Shown: piece by piece, positions 8,536-18,496 of the stretch
Numbering within the stretch: position 1 is the stretch's first letter
How the letters are laid out: every line of letters begins with the position of its first letter
From: Verrucomicrobiota bacterium
Lineage (GTDB): Bacteria; Verrucomicrobiota; Verrucomicrobiia; Limisphaerales; UBA1100
Direction of reading: 5' to 3'
Assembly (NCBI GenBank): GCA_030747505.1
Contig: JASLKQ010000005.1
Coordinates: 1 to 63,025, forward strand
Length of the DNA stretch: 63,025 nucleotides
Position numbers and translations under genes: made by a program
Notes under the pieces: model-generated
Seen by the model: only the letters and a program-made list of their open reading frames with translations
Told to the model about the DNA's origin: nothing
Databases searched by the model: none

Positions 8536-11301
8536 TCAGGCTTCATGGAGAGCCTCAATGACTTGCCGAATCATGGACTCAACAAACTGTTGGCGAGGCT
8601 TATCCTCAATTTTTAAGCCCTTCTCATCCACAAGATAAAAACTGTCTGATACCCCCCCTTTTGCCGTGTTAATGCGCGCAAGCTCTATGGACAAACCAAG
8701 TGTGTTAAGCGTATGGGTTACCGCATAAAGAAGCCCGATATGATCCTCCGCCTCCAAATCAAGAACCGTAAATTCATCACTGGCTCGGTTATCAAAAAAT
8801 ATACGGGTAGCAATGCGCTCACCACTTAACGAGGTATATTCCACCGCAGATTCAGGGAGTTCTGCAAAATCGAGGTCAAGATCTGTTTCTGATTTTAAGG
8901 CCTCTTCCAACCGTTCAGAAAAAATCTTTCGCAATCCCGAGTCGGGCAAACCACCCGTCCTGGCATCAGTAAGCAAAAAACGGTCAATTATAATCGAATC
9001 TTCACGAGTAAAGATCTGCGCACTCAGGATGTTAAACCCGCACTCGGCAAACACCCCCGTTACCCGACTGAACAACCCCGGGCGGTCCCAGGTGCATACA
9101 CCCACGCTCGAACAGCCTCGGTTCAAGTCCTTTTCCCAGACAATCGCCGGCTTTAGCATGCGGTCATCATATAAAATCTGTTGCTCAAAGAACTCGTGCA
9201 CCAACTCGATATCCCCCGCAATTTCATCGGCGGGCAATGCTCTAAAGTAACGCGCGGGAAGATTGTTAAAATGCGCTTCAACTTCCTCTGGGGGAACCTT
9301 TCCCCCAAGAACCTTAATGGCCTCAGATTCGATCTCATCGCGCTGCCGCTCTTCCACCCGGACTGCTTCAGGGTCCCTACGGAAAAACGCGTGACTCTTC
9401 CAATACAACGTCCACTGCGTTGTTTCCTTGAAACCGTTCCATAAATTGTCAGCTGTTCCCAGTGAATCGGCCAGAGTATGAAGCATAAGAAGGTTGAGGT
9501 TTTCTTCAGTCTCTAGAGTTTCAGAAAATTGCTTTACCACCAACGGATCCTCCAAATCACGCCTTTGTGCAACCTGCACCATCAAAAGGTGATGACGAAT
9601 CACCAATAGCAAGCTCTCTGTAGCAGCTTCATCCAATTCCAAACGATCAGCTATATGATCAGCCACCCGTTCACTCTCCCTCTCATGATGATCACTCTCA
9701 AATCCTTTACCTGCATCGTGCAGTAAAAGAGCCAAATACAGAACTGAAGGTCGAGCTATCTCTTCAAAGACTTCGCGGTATTTCTCATAAGCATCCCATT
9801 TCCCATCCCATAATCCATCAAGCTTCTCTATGCACACGAGCGTATGTTCATCAACGGTGTACTGATGGAAAAATTCGTGCTGCACCAGACAGGTGAGCCG
9901 GCCGAATTCAGGAAGGTATCTTCCCAGAATATCCAATTCATGCATCCGGCGCAAAACATGACCTACTGCCCCCGGTTGATTTATTATTTCAAGAAACGTC
10001 TCGTGCACATCTGAATCCGTGCGCAGTTTCCTGTCCATCATCCAAGCATTGTCACGGATTAGTTGCGCCAGATTTGGGTGCAAACGCACACTATGACGCT
10101 GCATAAGAAGGAATACCCGCATAAGCTTGCGAGGCTGGTCCTTAAATACCCCGCGCCTAACATAATTTATCTCACCATCAATAATCTGAAACCCATCGAT
10201 CACCTGCTCCCGACCTCCCTTCACCCAACGCCCAATCGCCTGCTGCCATCTTGGTCGAGGGATAATGGCTAGTCTCATTTCGATGGATCGCACAATCAAA
10301 TCGATATTTCTTGCGTGGCGATAATAATCTCCCATAAACGCCTCCAGCCGTTTGGCAGGGGAACGATTCGTATAACCCAGACGCCAGGCGACCTTGGGCT
10401 GCACTGCCTTAGTCAGAGCATCCACAGGTCGCCCAAGCTGGTAGTGGAGTTCATTTCGGGAACGTAAAAGAAACGAATAAGCTGCCTCCAATTTCTCCGC
10501 ATCGGCTTTACTGATCTGTTTTTCTGTCTCCAGATCCTCAACAAAATGCAGGCCACATTTGAAATGCATCATCCATCGAAGGTTTTGGTAATCACGCAGC
10601 CCACCACAACCATTCTTGATATTTGGCTCCTGCAAGGTCGCCGCCCCTCCAAATTTTCCACGACGAGCAGCCTGATCCTCAATTCGCATGGAGATATACT
10701 TTTCAACTGAAGGTTTAACGCATTTTGCATAAACCTCTTTTTCCATCTTGGAGAATAAAGCCTCATCACCAACCACCAGTCTTGCCTCGATAAGAGCTGT
10801 CTTGGACTGCATATCTTTATTCGCCTCATCCACACAATCACGGACCCGTCGCACCGAATGACCAATCTTAAGCCCCAAATCCCAGAGCATATACAGAACC
10901 GTATCGATCACACTTTGTAAGTACACATCCGGCTTGGATCCACTCAATAAGCGATCTTCACAAAGAAACTGAATATCAATATCACTGTGTGGGTTGAGTT
11001 CAGCCCGCCCATACCCACCCAGAGCAACCACTGCCATGGCTGGCTGGTTCCCATCAGTCCCTTTTACCGCAATTCGAGCCGCTGCTTCAAAGAGATTAAG
11101 AATGAGGGCATCCATGAGAGCTGCACGGGCACGACATACTTCACGCCCAAGCCCACCTTCTCGGTGTAATTTTTTAAGGAGATTCTCTTCGTTCTTGAGA
11201 TAACGCTTGAACAGCGGCAATTCATCTGAAGGCAGGACATCCTCCGGCAAAGTCAGTTGCTCGGCTGCACGCCTCTGAATCTCTTTCACTACCGATCCCA
11301 C
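8536..11301 (-). CDS. glnD: [Protein-PII] uridylyltransferase / uridylyl-removing enzyme GlnD
   Basis: A 921-residue bifunctional nitrogen sensor that uridylylates and deuridylylates PII proteins according to glutamine level. The nucleotidyltransferase motif GGYGRAELNPHSDIDIQF is at residues 95-112, with catalytic acids Asp107 and Asp109. A GlnE-like helical region follows. The HD domain, with LLLHDAGKGFESDHHERES, starts near residue 523. Two ACT domains end the protein, near 730-810 (CTWDRPGLFSRVTGVFAE) and 845-921 (DHIGLLYAVTHTLNTLGLS). All expected domains are present and the length is normal. GTG 11301 is the only reasonable start, since a stop lies three codons upstream. No glnB or amtB gene is adjacent. 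Confidence 0.95.
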   Translation of the reverse strand: MGSVVKEIQRRAAEQLTLPEDVLPSDELPLFKRYLKNEENLLKKLHREGGLGREVCRARAALMDALILNLFEAAARIAVKGTDGNQPAMAVVALGGYGRAELNPHSDIDIQFLCEDRLLSGSKPDVYLQSVIDTVLYMLWDLGLKIGHSVRRVRDCVDEANKDMQSKTALIEARLVVGDEALFSKMEKEVYAKCVKPSVEKYISMRIEDQAARRGKFGGAATLQEPNIKNGCGGLRDYQNLRWMMHFKCGLHFVEDLETEKQISKADAEKLEAAYSFLLRSRNELHYQLGRPVDALTKAVQPKVAWRLGYTNRSPAKRLEAFMGDYYRHARNIDLIVRSIEMRLAIIPRPRWQQAIGRWVKGGREQVIDGFQIIDGEINYVRRGVFKDQPRKLMRVFLLMQRHSVRLHPNLAQLIRDNAWMMDRKLRTDSDVHETFLEIINQPGAVGHVLRRMHELDILGRYLPEFGRLTCLVQHEFFHQYTVDEHTLVCIEKLDGLWDGKWDAYEKYREVFEEIARPSVLYLALLLHDAGKGFESDHHERESERVADHIADRLELDEAATESLLLVIRHHLLMVQVAQRRDLEDPLVVKQFSETLETEENLNLLMLHTLADSLGTADNLWNGFKETTQWTLYWKSHAFFRRDPEAVRVEERQRDEIESEAIKVLGGKVPPEEVEAHFNNLPARYFRALPADEIAGDIELVHEFFEQQILYDDRMLKPAIVWEKDLNRGCSSVGVCTWDRPGLFSRVTGVFAECGFNILSAQIFTREDSIIIDRFLLTDARTGGLPDSGLRKIFSERLEEALKSETDLDLDFAELPESAVEYTSLSGERIATRIFFDNRASDEFTVLDLEAEDHIGLLYAVTHTLNTLGLSIELARINTAKGGVSDSFYLVDEKGLKIEDKPRQQFVESMIRQVIEALHEA

Positions 11302-11387
11302 ATCACGTGGTTACCGTAAAATGAGCTTGATCAAAAGCCAAATAAGCCGTGCTTGCCTGTTTCCCCCATCGAACCCTAACGTGGTGT

Positions 11388-12158
11388 GTGCATCCGGTGG
11401 CTTTTGACATCAGCGGACTCACCGTTCATTGGTACGGTATCCTTCTGGCAACAGGTTTTATGGTCGGCATGTGGACAGCCGGCAGACGAGGCATGAAGAT
11501 CGGCCTCAGCCCTGAAGATATATCCAACCTGATGTTGTGGATATTTATCGGCGGCATAGCAGGGGCCAAGTTACTTTATGTAGCCAATCACTGGAATGGA
11601 GAAGAGCCCCTCAAGGACCTCATCCTGCAACGTTCAGGCATGGTATTTCATGGAGCATTGTTTGGAACCGCTATTGCTGTGTGGCTTTTTACCCGTAAAA
11701 CCAAAATGCCACTCTGGGCCACATTGGACACACTCGCCCCTAGCTTTGCTCTGGGCCATGCCTTTGGGCGCATCGGCTGTTTCATGACCGGGTGCTGTTA
11801 TGGTCGAGTTTGTGATCTGCCGTGGGCAGTCCAATTCCCCCAGAGCCATAGCACACACCCCTCCCACGTTCACCCTACTCAGCTTTATGAGAGCCTGCTG
11901 AATCTTGCCTTGTATGGCACCTTGGCATGGCTATTTAGAAACCGTAAATTCAACGGCCAGATATTTGCCTCCTACCTCATCGGCTATGCTCTCCTGCGTT
12001 TCGGAATGGAATTTCTACGGGCTGATGGTCGGGGGCATCTATGGTTCGGCGAGCTTACCTCCGGCCAGGGAATCAGTATAATCTTAATAATCGGAGGAGT
12101 GATGATTTGGCGATTTCTATCAGATCGAGAGAAACTTTCCATGGAAGCACCTGAATGA
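11388..12158 (+). CDS. lgt: Prolipoprotein diacylglyceryl transferase Lgt
   Basis: An inner-membrane enzyme (256 residues from GTG 11388) that attaches diacylglycerol from phosphatidylglycerol to the lipobox cysteine of prolipoproteins. I prefer GTG 11388 over GTG 11349 because it yields the family-typical N-terminus MHPVAFDISGLTVHWYGI. The HG-motif is seen as FHGALFG, and the Lgt signature as GHAFGRIGCFMTGCCYGR. Several hydrophobic helices run through the protein, ending with the ISIILIIGGVMIWRFL segment. The last four bases overlap the rluD-like gene (ATGA). The oppA product in this window, with its lipobox, would be a client. Confidence 0.93.
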   Translation: MHPVAFDISGLTVHWYGILLATGFMVGMWTAGRRGMKIGLSPEDISNLMLWIFIGGIAGAKLLYVANHWNGEEPLKDLILQRSGMVFHGALFGTAIAVWLFTRKTKMPLWATLDTLAPSFALGHAFGRIGCFMTGCCYGRVCDLPWAVQFPQSHSTHPSHVHPTQLYESLLNLALYGTLAWLFRNRKFNGQIFASYLIGYALLRFGMEFLRADGRGHLWFGELTSGQGISIILIIGGVMIWRFLSDREKLSMEAPE

Positions 12159-13093
12159 ACCGCCATGAAACCCTGCGGGTGGAAACTTCACAACCCAAAG
12201 TACGGTTGGATAAGTTCCTGCAAAAAAAATTTCCGGATATCTCACGTGGAGCATTTCAACGCATGATTCAGGGTGGCAATATACTCATAGATGGGAAACC
12301 CGTCAAAAGCACTCACCACCCCAAGCCTGGCGAAAAAATTGCAATCACTTGGCCAATTGCGGAACCAGCTAAAGCTCAAGCTGAGGATATCCCATTGAAA
12401 ATCCTATTCGAGGACGAGTGCCTACTGGTGATCAACAAACCTCCGGGAATCGTCGTGCACCCTGCTGCAGGACACGCACAAGGCACTCTGGTTAATGCCT
12501 TGCTCCATCATTGTGCCGGGCAACTCAGTGGTGTGGGCGGAGTGGCCCGCCCGGGCATTGTTCATCGACTGGACAAGGATACCAGCGGATGCCTGGTGGT
12601 GGCCAAAAATGACTCGGCACATTTGGAGCTTTCGACCCAGTTTACCCAACGCAAAGTCACCAAGGTTTATCAGGCTTTGGTGTGTGGACAACCGCAAAAG
12701 AATCAGACAATCGTGAAGGCCCCCATTGCACGTCATCCCATTCACCGTAAAAAAATGGCGATTGTGAAAGGCGGACGCACCTCACATACCGATTTTGACA
12801 CCCTGAAACTCCTGAATCAATCAGCCCACGTTGAAGCTAAATTGCATACCGGAAGAACCCACCAGATCCGTGTGCATCTCCAACATCTGGGAACCCCGCT
12901 GATTGGTGATAAAATCTACGGAGGAAGAGCAGCGCGGGTGTTTTCCCAATCCACTGGCTACAAAGCCACAAGACAAATGCTCCATGCTTCTGAATTAGGA
13001 TTCACCCATCCCACTTCTGGGAAACCCATCCTTGCAAAAGCCCCATTACCTGCAGATTTTATCGATGCACTGGATTATCTCCATATTCGCTGA
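12155..13093 (+). CDS. rluD: RluA/RluD-family ribosomal RNA pseudouridine synthase
   Basis: A 312-residue pseudouridine synthase. An S4 RNA-binding domain occupies about residues 14-75 (VRLDKFLQKKFPDISRGAFQ). The catalytic RluA-type domain follows with RPGIVHRLDKDTSGCLVVAK, whose HRLD aspartate (Asp140) is the nucleophile of the family. TGRTHQIRVHLQHLGTPLIG near residues 235-255 is another family block. The S4-plus-catalytic layout and length fit RluD, which modifies helix 69 of 23S rRNA, but RluC is similar, so the exact target is inferred. It is translationally coupled to lgt. Confidence 0.9.
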   Translation: MNRHETLRVETSQPKVRLDKFLQKKFPDISRGAFQRMIQGGNILIDGKPVKSTHHPKPGEKIAITWPIAEPAKAQAEDIPLKILFEDECLLVINKPPGIVVHPAAGHAQGTLVNALLHHCAGQLSGVGGVARPGIVHRLDKDTSGCLVVAKNDSAHLELSTQFTQRKVTKVYQALVCGQPQKNQTIVKAPIARHPIHRKKMAIVKGGRTSHTDFDTLKLLNQSAHVEAKLHTGRTHQIRVHLQHLGTPLIGDKIYGGRAARVFSQSTGYKATRQMLHASELGFTHPTSGKPILAKAPLPADFIDALDYLHIR

Positions 13094-13162
13094 AAATGGG
13101 TTGATTTACCGTTTTTCTCCTTTCACAGCATAACCCCCTGCGCTATTCTCCGCGGCCCGTTT

Positions 13163-14395
13163 ATGGCGAAACTTACCGTTAACGAACTGGATTTACAGGG
13201 TAAACGCGTCCTTACCCGTGTGGACTACAATGTCCCCATGGCCGAAAGCGATGGGGTGATGGTCATCAATGATGACACACGAATACGAGCCACCCTACCA
13301 ACCCTGAGGGCCATGATTGAAAAAGGGGCCAAGGTTGTTCTCTGCGCACACCTCGGTCGCCCCAAGGGTGAACGTGTGGACTCCATGAGCCTGCGCCCGG
13401 TCGCTCAAAAGCTTTCTGAACTGATCAACCAGCCCGTAGCCTTTTGTGATCAATGTGTAGGAGACAAAGTCACCGACGCTGTTTCCCAACTCAAGGACGG
13501 AAATATCCTCCTACTGGAAAACGTCCGTTATCATGCCGAAGAAGAAGCCAACGACACTGCCTTTTCCGAGAAACTTGCGGCGAATGCAGACATATATGTG
13601 AATGACGCATTCGGAGCAGCGCACCGTTCTCATGCCTCGACTGCCGGCGCAGCTCGCGTTGTTACAGAACGAGGAGGCCAGTGCGCCGCCGGTCTGTTAA
13701 TGGAGCGTGAGCTAAAATTTTTGGGCGAGGAATTGGAGTCTCCGAAAAGTCCCTTTGTCGTGATCCTTGGGGGAGCCAAAGTTTCAGACAAGATCAAGGT
13801 GATTGATAGACTTCTGGAAAAGGCTGACACGATCATTATCGGAGGAGCGATGGCCTACACCTTCAAACTGGCAAAAGGATTGCAGGTCGGGAAATCACTG
13901 GTGGAACCGGACAAGGTTGACGTCGCTCAGGCAGCACTCGAAAAGGCAAAGGAACGAAACGTCCAGTTTCTAATTCCGACTGACAATGTTGTAGCCGAAC
14001 CGACCCAGATCGATGGCAAGTTTGCCTTTGGTGATTACCGAATAAACGATAACGAAAACATCCCCGATGACATGGAAGGGGTAGACATTGGCCCCAAGTC
14101 CGCTGAAGCCTTTGGCGTGGTCATCAAAGGAGCCAAGACAATCCTGTGGAACGGCCCTATGGGAATCTTCGAAGATTCCCGTTTTGCTGAAGGCACCTAC
14201 AACGTGGCCAAGGCGGTTTGTGAGGCAACGGCCAATGGGGCTATCAGTATCATCGGAGGGGGTGATAGTGTGAAGGCTTTAAATAATGCCGGCCTTGGAG
14301 ACCAGACCACCTTTATGAGCACCGGCGGAGGTGCCAGCCTGGAATTTCTCGAAGGCAATGAACTCCCTGGCGTAACTGCCCTTACTGACAAATAA
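13163..14395 (+). CDS. pgk: Phosphoglycerate kinase
   Basis: A 410-residue glycolytic enzyme that makes ATP from 1,3-bisphosphoglycerate. The N-terminal substrate-binding signature [14 protein letters not shown] is near residue 14, HLGRPKGE near 70, [13 protein letters not shown] near 148, and the C-terminal nucleotide-binding [10 protein letters not shown] and [14 protein letters not shown] follow. The length is typical of bacterial Pgk. A 69-bp gap separates it from the rluD-like gene, and I see no convincing sigma-70 promoter there. tpiA starts 6 bp after its stop, so pgk, tpiA and secG form one unit, a widespread arrangement. Confidence 0.97.
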   Translation: MAKLTVNELDLQGKRVLTRVDYNVPMAESDGVMVINDDTRIRATLPTLRAMIEKGAKVVLCAHLGRPKGERVDSMSLRPVAQKLSELINQPVAFCDQCVGDKVTDAVSQLKDGNILLLENVRYHAEEEANDTAFSEKLAANADIYVNDAFGAAHRSHASTAGAARVVTERGGQCAAGLLMERELKFLGEELESPKSPFVVILGGAKVSDKIKVIDRLLEKADTIIIGGAMAYTFKLAKGLQVGKSLVEPDKVDVAQAALEKAKERNVQFLIPTDNVVAEPTQIDGKFAFGDYRINDNENIPDDMEGVDIGPKSAEAFGVVIKGAKTILWNGPMGIFEDSRFAEGTYNVAKAVCEATANGAISIIGGGDSVKALNNAGLGDQTTFMSTGGGASLEFLEGNELPGVTALTDK

Positions 14396-14401
14396 TTTTG
14401 C

Positions 14402-15169
14402 ATGAATAAAGAACGTAAACTGATTGTTGCCGGTAACTGGAAAATGAATAAAACCGTTACCGAAGCGACTGCACTGGTAGAATCGCTGGATCGGGATTTA
14501 GGCACACAAACTGATGTCGACGTGGTGGTTTGCCCTCCCTTTACCGCGCTGGATGCAGTATCAGCAAAACTCAGGAATAGCCTGATAAAAGTTGGAGCCC
14601 AAAACATGAGCGAAAACGATTACGGCGCTTTTACCGGCGAAATTAATGCCGGAATGCTACGGGACTTACTCGTGCACTACGTCATTTTGGGCCATTCTGA
14701 ACGCCGAGAGTACCAGCAGGAATCAGACGCCATGGTATGCAGTAAGACCAAGGCCGCTCTTGCAGCAGGATTAAAACCCATTGTCTGCGTGGGAGAATCC
14801 TTGGCTCAACGCGATGCCAACGAGACCGAGGCCGTTATCGGAGGGCAATTGCAAGGCAGTCTTGCAGGATTAGATGCCGAGCAAATGAAAGGCACTGTCA
14901 TCGCCTATGAACCGGTTTGGGCAATTGGCACGGGAAAAACCGCCACCACAGAACAGGCCCAACAGGTGCATGCCTTTATCCGTCGAGAAATCAGCAAATC
15001 CCATGGCAATGAAATCGCCCAAACGATCCGGATTCAGTATGGCGGCAGTGTAAAACCAGATAACGCACGTGAACTTCTCTCTCAACCTGATGTGGACGGG
15101 GCTCTGGTTGGTGGGGCAAGCCTTGATGCCGGCAGCTTTTCTGATATTATCAACAACACACGAAACTAA
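14402..15169 (+). CDS. tpiA: Triosephosphate isomerase
   Basis: A 255-residue TIM-barrel enzyme interconverting dihydroxyacetone phosphate and glyceraldehyde 3-phosphate. Active-site blocks are intact: GNWKMNKT with the N-terminal Asn/Lys pair, the histidine in [12 protein letters not shown], the glutamate in [15 protein letters not shown] with flexible loop 6, and the phosphate-binding [16 protein letters not shown] and [10 protein letters not shown]. The length is normal. It sits between pgk and secG with gaps of 6 and 9 bp. Confidence 0.97.
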   Translation: MNKERKLIVAGNWKMNKTVTEATALVESLDRDLGTQTDVDVVVCPPFTALDAVSAKLRNSLIKVGAQNMSENDYGAFTGEINAGMLRDLLVHYVILGHSERREYQQESDAMVCSKTKAALAAGLKPIVCVGESLAQRDANETEAVIGGQLQGSLAGLDAEQMKGTVIAYEPVWAIGTGKTATTEQAQQVHAFIRREISKSHGNEIAQTIRIQYGGSVKPDNARELLSQPDVDGALVGGASLDAGSFSDIINNTRN

Positions 15170-15178
15170 ACAAAAATT

Positions 15179-15565
15179 ATGGATCTCCTGAATAAACTTC
15201 TCACTGTGATATTGTTTCTTAACTGCCTCTTTCTCATCCTCCTGGTTCTGGTGCAACTGCCCAAGAAAGAAGCCGGGTTGGGCACCGCCTTCGGTGGAGG
15301 AGCCACCGATGCCCTCTTTGGGGCCGGCGCAGGCAATGTGCTCACCAAACTTACCAAATGGAACGCCGTAATCTTTCTATTCTTGTGTTTGTTGCTATCT
15401 CTGGACTTCATGCGCCCGAAGGATTTGAGTGAGACACTGGGGCAAAATACACCAACTGTTAATACCAAAACCCCGCCAAAAAATCCGACTGGAGTACCTG
15501 CCCTGCCCGAAACAGGACTTCCAGCCAATCCGCCCACGCCCTCGGACTCGAATCGAACGCAATAA
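15179..15565 (+). CDS. secG: Preprotein translocase subunit SecG
   Basis: A 128-residue membrane protein, the accessory subunit of the SecYEG export channel. It has two hydrophobic helices (about residues 5-24 and 60-78) separated by the SecG loop QLPKKEAGLGTAFGGGATDA, which is the family signature. A Pro/Thr/Asn-rich tail of about 45 residues follows and makes it longer than the common 75-110-residue form; such tails vary between lineages. The start ATG 15179 comes 9 bp after tpiA. It is convergent with the OppDF gene, and the 37 bp between them hold no evident terminator. Confidence 0.9.
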   Translation: MDLLNKLLTVILFLNCLFLILLVLVQLPKKEAGLGTAFGGGATDALFGAGAGNVLTKLTKWNAVIFLFLCLLLSLDFMRPKDLSETLGQNTPTVNTKTPPKNPTGVPALPETGLPANPPTPSDSNRTQ

Positions 15566-15602
15566 AATCCGACAATCCCAATCTGCAAGATAGCAAAGAA
15601 GG

Positions 15603-17354
15603 CTAACGGTTTCCTGATATCCTTTCCTGAATGAACTCCACGTTGTCTCTGGGGATAGCGTCAATCAACCTGCGCGTGTAATCCTCTTTGGGTTGCGAAT
15701 AGATTTCCTCTGAATCTCCCAACTCTACAATTTTTCCACCCTCCATTACCGCCATGGAGTCGGCCATAAATTTTACCACGCTTAAATCATGGCTGATAAA
15801 AATGTAGGTCAGTCCACGTCGGCGCTGGAGCTGTTTAAGTAAGTTCAGTACCTGCGCCTGCACCGATACATCCATGGCACTGACAGCCTCATCACAAACG
15901 ATGAATTCGGGCTCTAAAGCCAAAGCGCGAGCCACACAAATACGCTGGCGTTGACCCCCTGAAAACTCATGGGGATATCGCCTCAGAAAGTGAGACTCCA
16001 ACCCCACTTCCTCCAGCAGTGAGACAACACGATCTTTCCGGTCTTTTGCCGTTCCAATCTTATGCACTGCCATTGGCTCAGAGAGCGTCTGCTCTATGGT
16101 AAGCCTTGGATTTAACGAAGAATACGGATCCTGAAAGATGATCTGCATCCGTTTTCGGTAAGGCAACATTGCTTTTGGTTCAGCCCCTGCAATTTCGTCG
16201 CCTGCAAACTTCACCCTTCCGCTGGTAGGTTTAACCAAATTCAATATCGCCCTGCCTGTGGTTGTCTTTCCACATCCTGATTCTCCCACCAGCCCCAAGG
16301 TGCTCCCACGTGGCACCGAAAAACTGATCCCATCAACCGCCTTTACCCAACCTTCAGAACCGGAGAAAAACCTTTGGCGCACCGGGAAATGAACACGGAG
16401 ATCTTTGACTTCGAGAAGCACATCCGAGTGGTCAATATTGGGCATTGTAATCTGCTGCATATCTTTGATGCACGTATCCGCATCAGGTCTCTCCTTTAAC
16501 TCCAACTGGCCGTCCTTCTCATATTCCTCCAGAAAATCAGAAACCGTAGGAAGCACTTTGAAGGTCGATTCAAGCCGAGGACGACAAGCCAAAAGCCCCT
16601 TGGTATATGGATGGTGCGGATTATCAAAAATTTGCAATACCTCCCCCTGCTCCACAATCTTTCCCCGATACATAACCGCAACCTGATTGGCTAATTCAGC
16701 TATCACCCCCAAGTCATGCGTAATAAAAATCACTGACACGCCGAGGTCATCCTGAAGTTCCTGTAACAACCGTAAAATCTGTGCCTGCACCGTCACGTCC
16801 AAAGCTGTCGTTGGCTCGTCAGCAATCAATACTTCTGGATCTGTAATCAATGCCATGGCAATCATTACCCGCTGCCGCATACCTCCGGAAAATTCATGAG
16901 GGTAGGAATGAATGCGTTTTTCTGCATCTGCGATACCTACTTTCTCCAGCATCTTGATTGCTCGATCCAACGCATTCTGGCGGGTGATATTGTCATGAAT
17001 TATGAGAGGCTCAATGATTTGCTCGGACACCCGCAGGTAGGGATTGAGTGAAGTCATCGGATCTTGAAAAATCATCGCAATCCGTTTCCCTCGTAATGCC
17101 CGCAGTAATTGCTTGTCTGCAGCCAAGAGATCGGTGTCATCAAATCTAGCAGACCCACCTTCAATCTTCCCCGGAGGCTGGGGGATCAGCCCCATTAAAG
17201 AATGTACGGTTACCGATTTACCAGATCCTGATTCCCCGACAATACCCAACACTTTCCCTTGCTCCAGACTGAAGGAAATATCATCCACCGCCTTTACCAC
17301 TCCATTTCGGGTATGGAAGTAAGTCTTTAGGTTATCGACTGTAAGATAAGACAT
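15603..17354 (-). CDS. Fused OppD-OppF-type peptide ABC transporter ATPase
   Basis: A 583-residue protein with two complete ABC ATPase domains in one chain, as in YejF or GsiA. Domain 1 (about residues 4-265) has Walker A GESGSGKS and signature [17 protein letters not shown] linker of about 50 residues leads to domain 2 (about 310-560) with [31 protein letters not shown] and [19 protein letters not shown]. The oligopeptide-type C-terminal extension after domain 1 ([19 protein letters not shown]) is present. It powers import through the adjacent OppB/OppC permeases. The gene begins 2 bp after oppC and is the last of the long minus-strand run. Confidence 0.93.
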   Translation of the reverse strand: MSYLTVDNLKTYFHTRNGVVKAVDDISFSLEQGKVLGIVGESGSGKSVTVHSLMGLIPQPPGKIEGGSARFDDTDLLAADKQLLRALRGKRIAMIFQDPMTSLNPYLRVSEQIIEPLIIHDNITRQNALDRAIKMLEKVGIADAEKRIHSYPHEFSGGMRQRVMIAMALITDPEVLIADEPTTALDVTVQAQILRLLQELQDDLGVSVIFITHDLGVIAELANQVAVMYRGKIVEQGEVLQIFDNPHHPYTKGLLACRPRLESTFKVLPTVSDFLEEYEKDGQLELKERPDADTCIKDMQQITMPNIDHSDVLLEVKDLRVHFPVRQRFFSGSEGWVKAVDGISFSVPRGSTLGLVGESGCGKTTTGRAILNLVKPTSGRVKFAGDEIAGAEPKAMLPYRKRMQIIFQDPYSSLNPRLTIEQTLSEPMAVHKIGTAKDRKDRVVSLLEEVGLESHFLRRYPHEFSGGQRQRICVARALALEPEFIVCDEAVSAMDVSVQAQVLNLLKQLQRRRGLTYIFISHDLSVVKFMADSMAVMEGGKIVELGDSEEIYSQPKEDYTRRLIDAIPRDNVEFIQERISGNR

Positions 17355-17356
17355 GG

Positions 17357-18496
17357 TTAATCCTTTGACACTCGAACGTCCAATGCGTCCCTTAATCCAT
17401 CACCCAAAAAATTCAGAGAAAACAGGGTTAAAGCCAGAACCATTCCCGGGAAAAGCATCAACCATGGAAACTCCTCCAAAACCTTGGAGCCATCTCGAAT
17501 CAATAAGCCCCAGGAACTCATCGGCGGTTGAACCCCAAGCCCAAGAAAACTAAGAAACGCCTCCAACAACATCACCACCGGAATAGTCAGTGTAGTATAT
17601 ACAATTACCGGCCCCAGACAATTCGGGATAATATGACGTAATACAATTCGCCACTGGGGAATCCCCAAAGCAATCGCTGCCTCAACAAACTCCTGTTTTC
17701 GCAACGAAAGCACCTGCCCCCGAACAATCCGAGACATGGTGAGCCATTCCACTGCCCCAATAGCCAAAAACAGATTCCAAATATTACGGTCAAAGATAAC
17801 GGTTAGAAGAATTACAAAAATGGTGAAGGGTAATGCGTAAAGAATATCAACAAACCGCATCATCAGATCATCCACCCGGCCTCCAAAAAACCCAGCCACT
17901 GCACCGAAGAGAACCCCGATGGTCAACGAGACTGCTGTCGCACAAAGGCCGACCATAAGCGAAATCCGCCCTCCATAAAGGATACGGGTGAAGAGGTCAC
18001 GGCCCAATTCATCTGTCCCGAGTAAATGCCCGCGCGATTTCAACAAAATAAAATTAGCTCTCTCTGGGATTTCCTCAAGGGGATCGAACCCTTCAGAAGT
18101 AATGACCATTGCCATTAAGTTTGTATTCCCTGGAGCAGAAGCAACCCAAAGGGTACGTCCATAATCTTGGCCCTCAATAGTCCGGTGTAACTCGGTCGAA
18201 TCAGCCGGCAAGACATCGATCTCCCCTTCATAGCCAGCTGCCAAAACCTGAGCACGTTGCTGTGTACAGGTACCATAAACCAGCTGCTGGGTATCCCATG
18301 TTAACTGTGGCCCGGTAGCCCCAAGCTCCAAATTTTGTGTTTCATACCTATAAGGCGAAATCCATGGAGCGCAGAGGGAAAGCAAACCCAAAGTCAATAA
18401 AACAGCTCCCCCAACAACTGCCATCCGGTTGCGACTCAACCGGATCCACGCATCCCTCCAGAGTGAACTGGAATTTTGGGCATTCATTTCACTCAT
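17357..18496 (-). CDS. oppC: Oligopeptide ABC transporter permease OppC
   Basis: A 379-residue inner-membrane permease. I start it at ATG 18496 (MSEMNAQ), which overlaps the oppB stop as ATGA, rather than at the longer 18523 frame. The N-terminal helix (near residues 25-45) precedes an unusually long periplasmic insert of about 100 residues with ATP/GTP-unrelated polar sequence. The BPD-type permease domain follows with GTDELGRDLFTRILYGGRIS and the cytoplasmic EAA loop EAAIALGIPQWRIVLRHIIP. The protein is longer than the usual roughly 300 residues because of that insert. It partners OppB and the fused ATPase. Confidence 0.9.
   Translation of the reverse strand: MSEMNAQNSSSLWRDAWIRLSRNRMAVVGGAVLLTLGLLSLCAPWISPYRYETQNLELGATGPQLTWDTQQLVYGTCTQQRAQVLAAGYEGEIDVLPADSTELHRTIEGQDYGRTLWVASAPGNTNLMAMVITSEGFDPLEEIPERANFILLKSRGHLLGTDELGRDLFTRILYGGRISLMVGLCATAVSLTIGVLFGAVAGFFGGRVDDLMMRFVDILYALPFTIFVILLTVIFDRNIWNLFLAIGAVEWLTMSRIVRGQVLSLRKQEFVEAAIALGIPQWRIVLRHIIPNCLGPVIVYTTLTIPVVMLLEAFLSFLGLGVQPPMSSWGLLIRDGSKVLEEFPWLMLFPGMVLALTLFSLNFLGDGLRDALDVRVSKD

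Noticed and set aside
8529..8541. acpS/glnD palindrome as a bidirectional terminator
   Set aside because: The centre is one base and no T-run follows on either strand, so an intrinsic terminator is not supported.
15566..15602. Terminator between convergent secG and OppDF genes
   Set aside because: The 37 bp contain no stem followed by a T-run on either strand.
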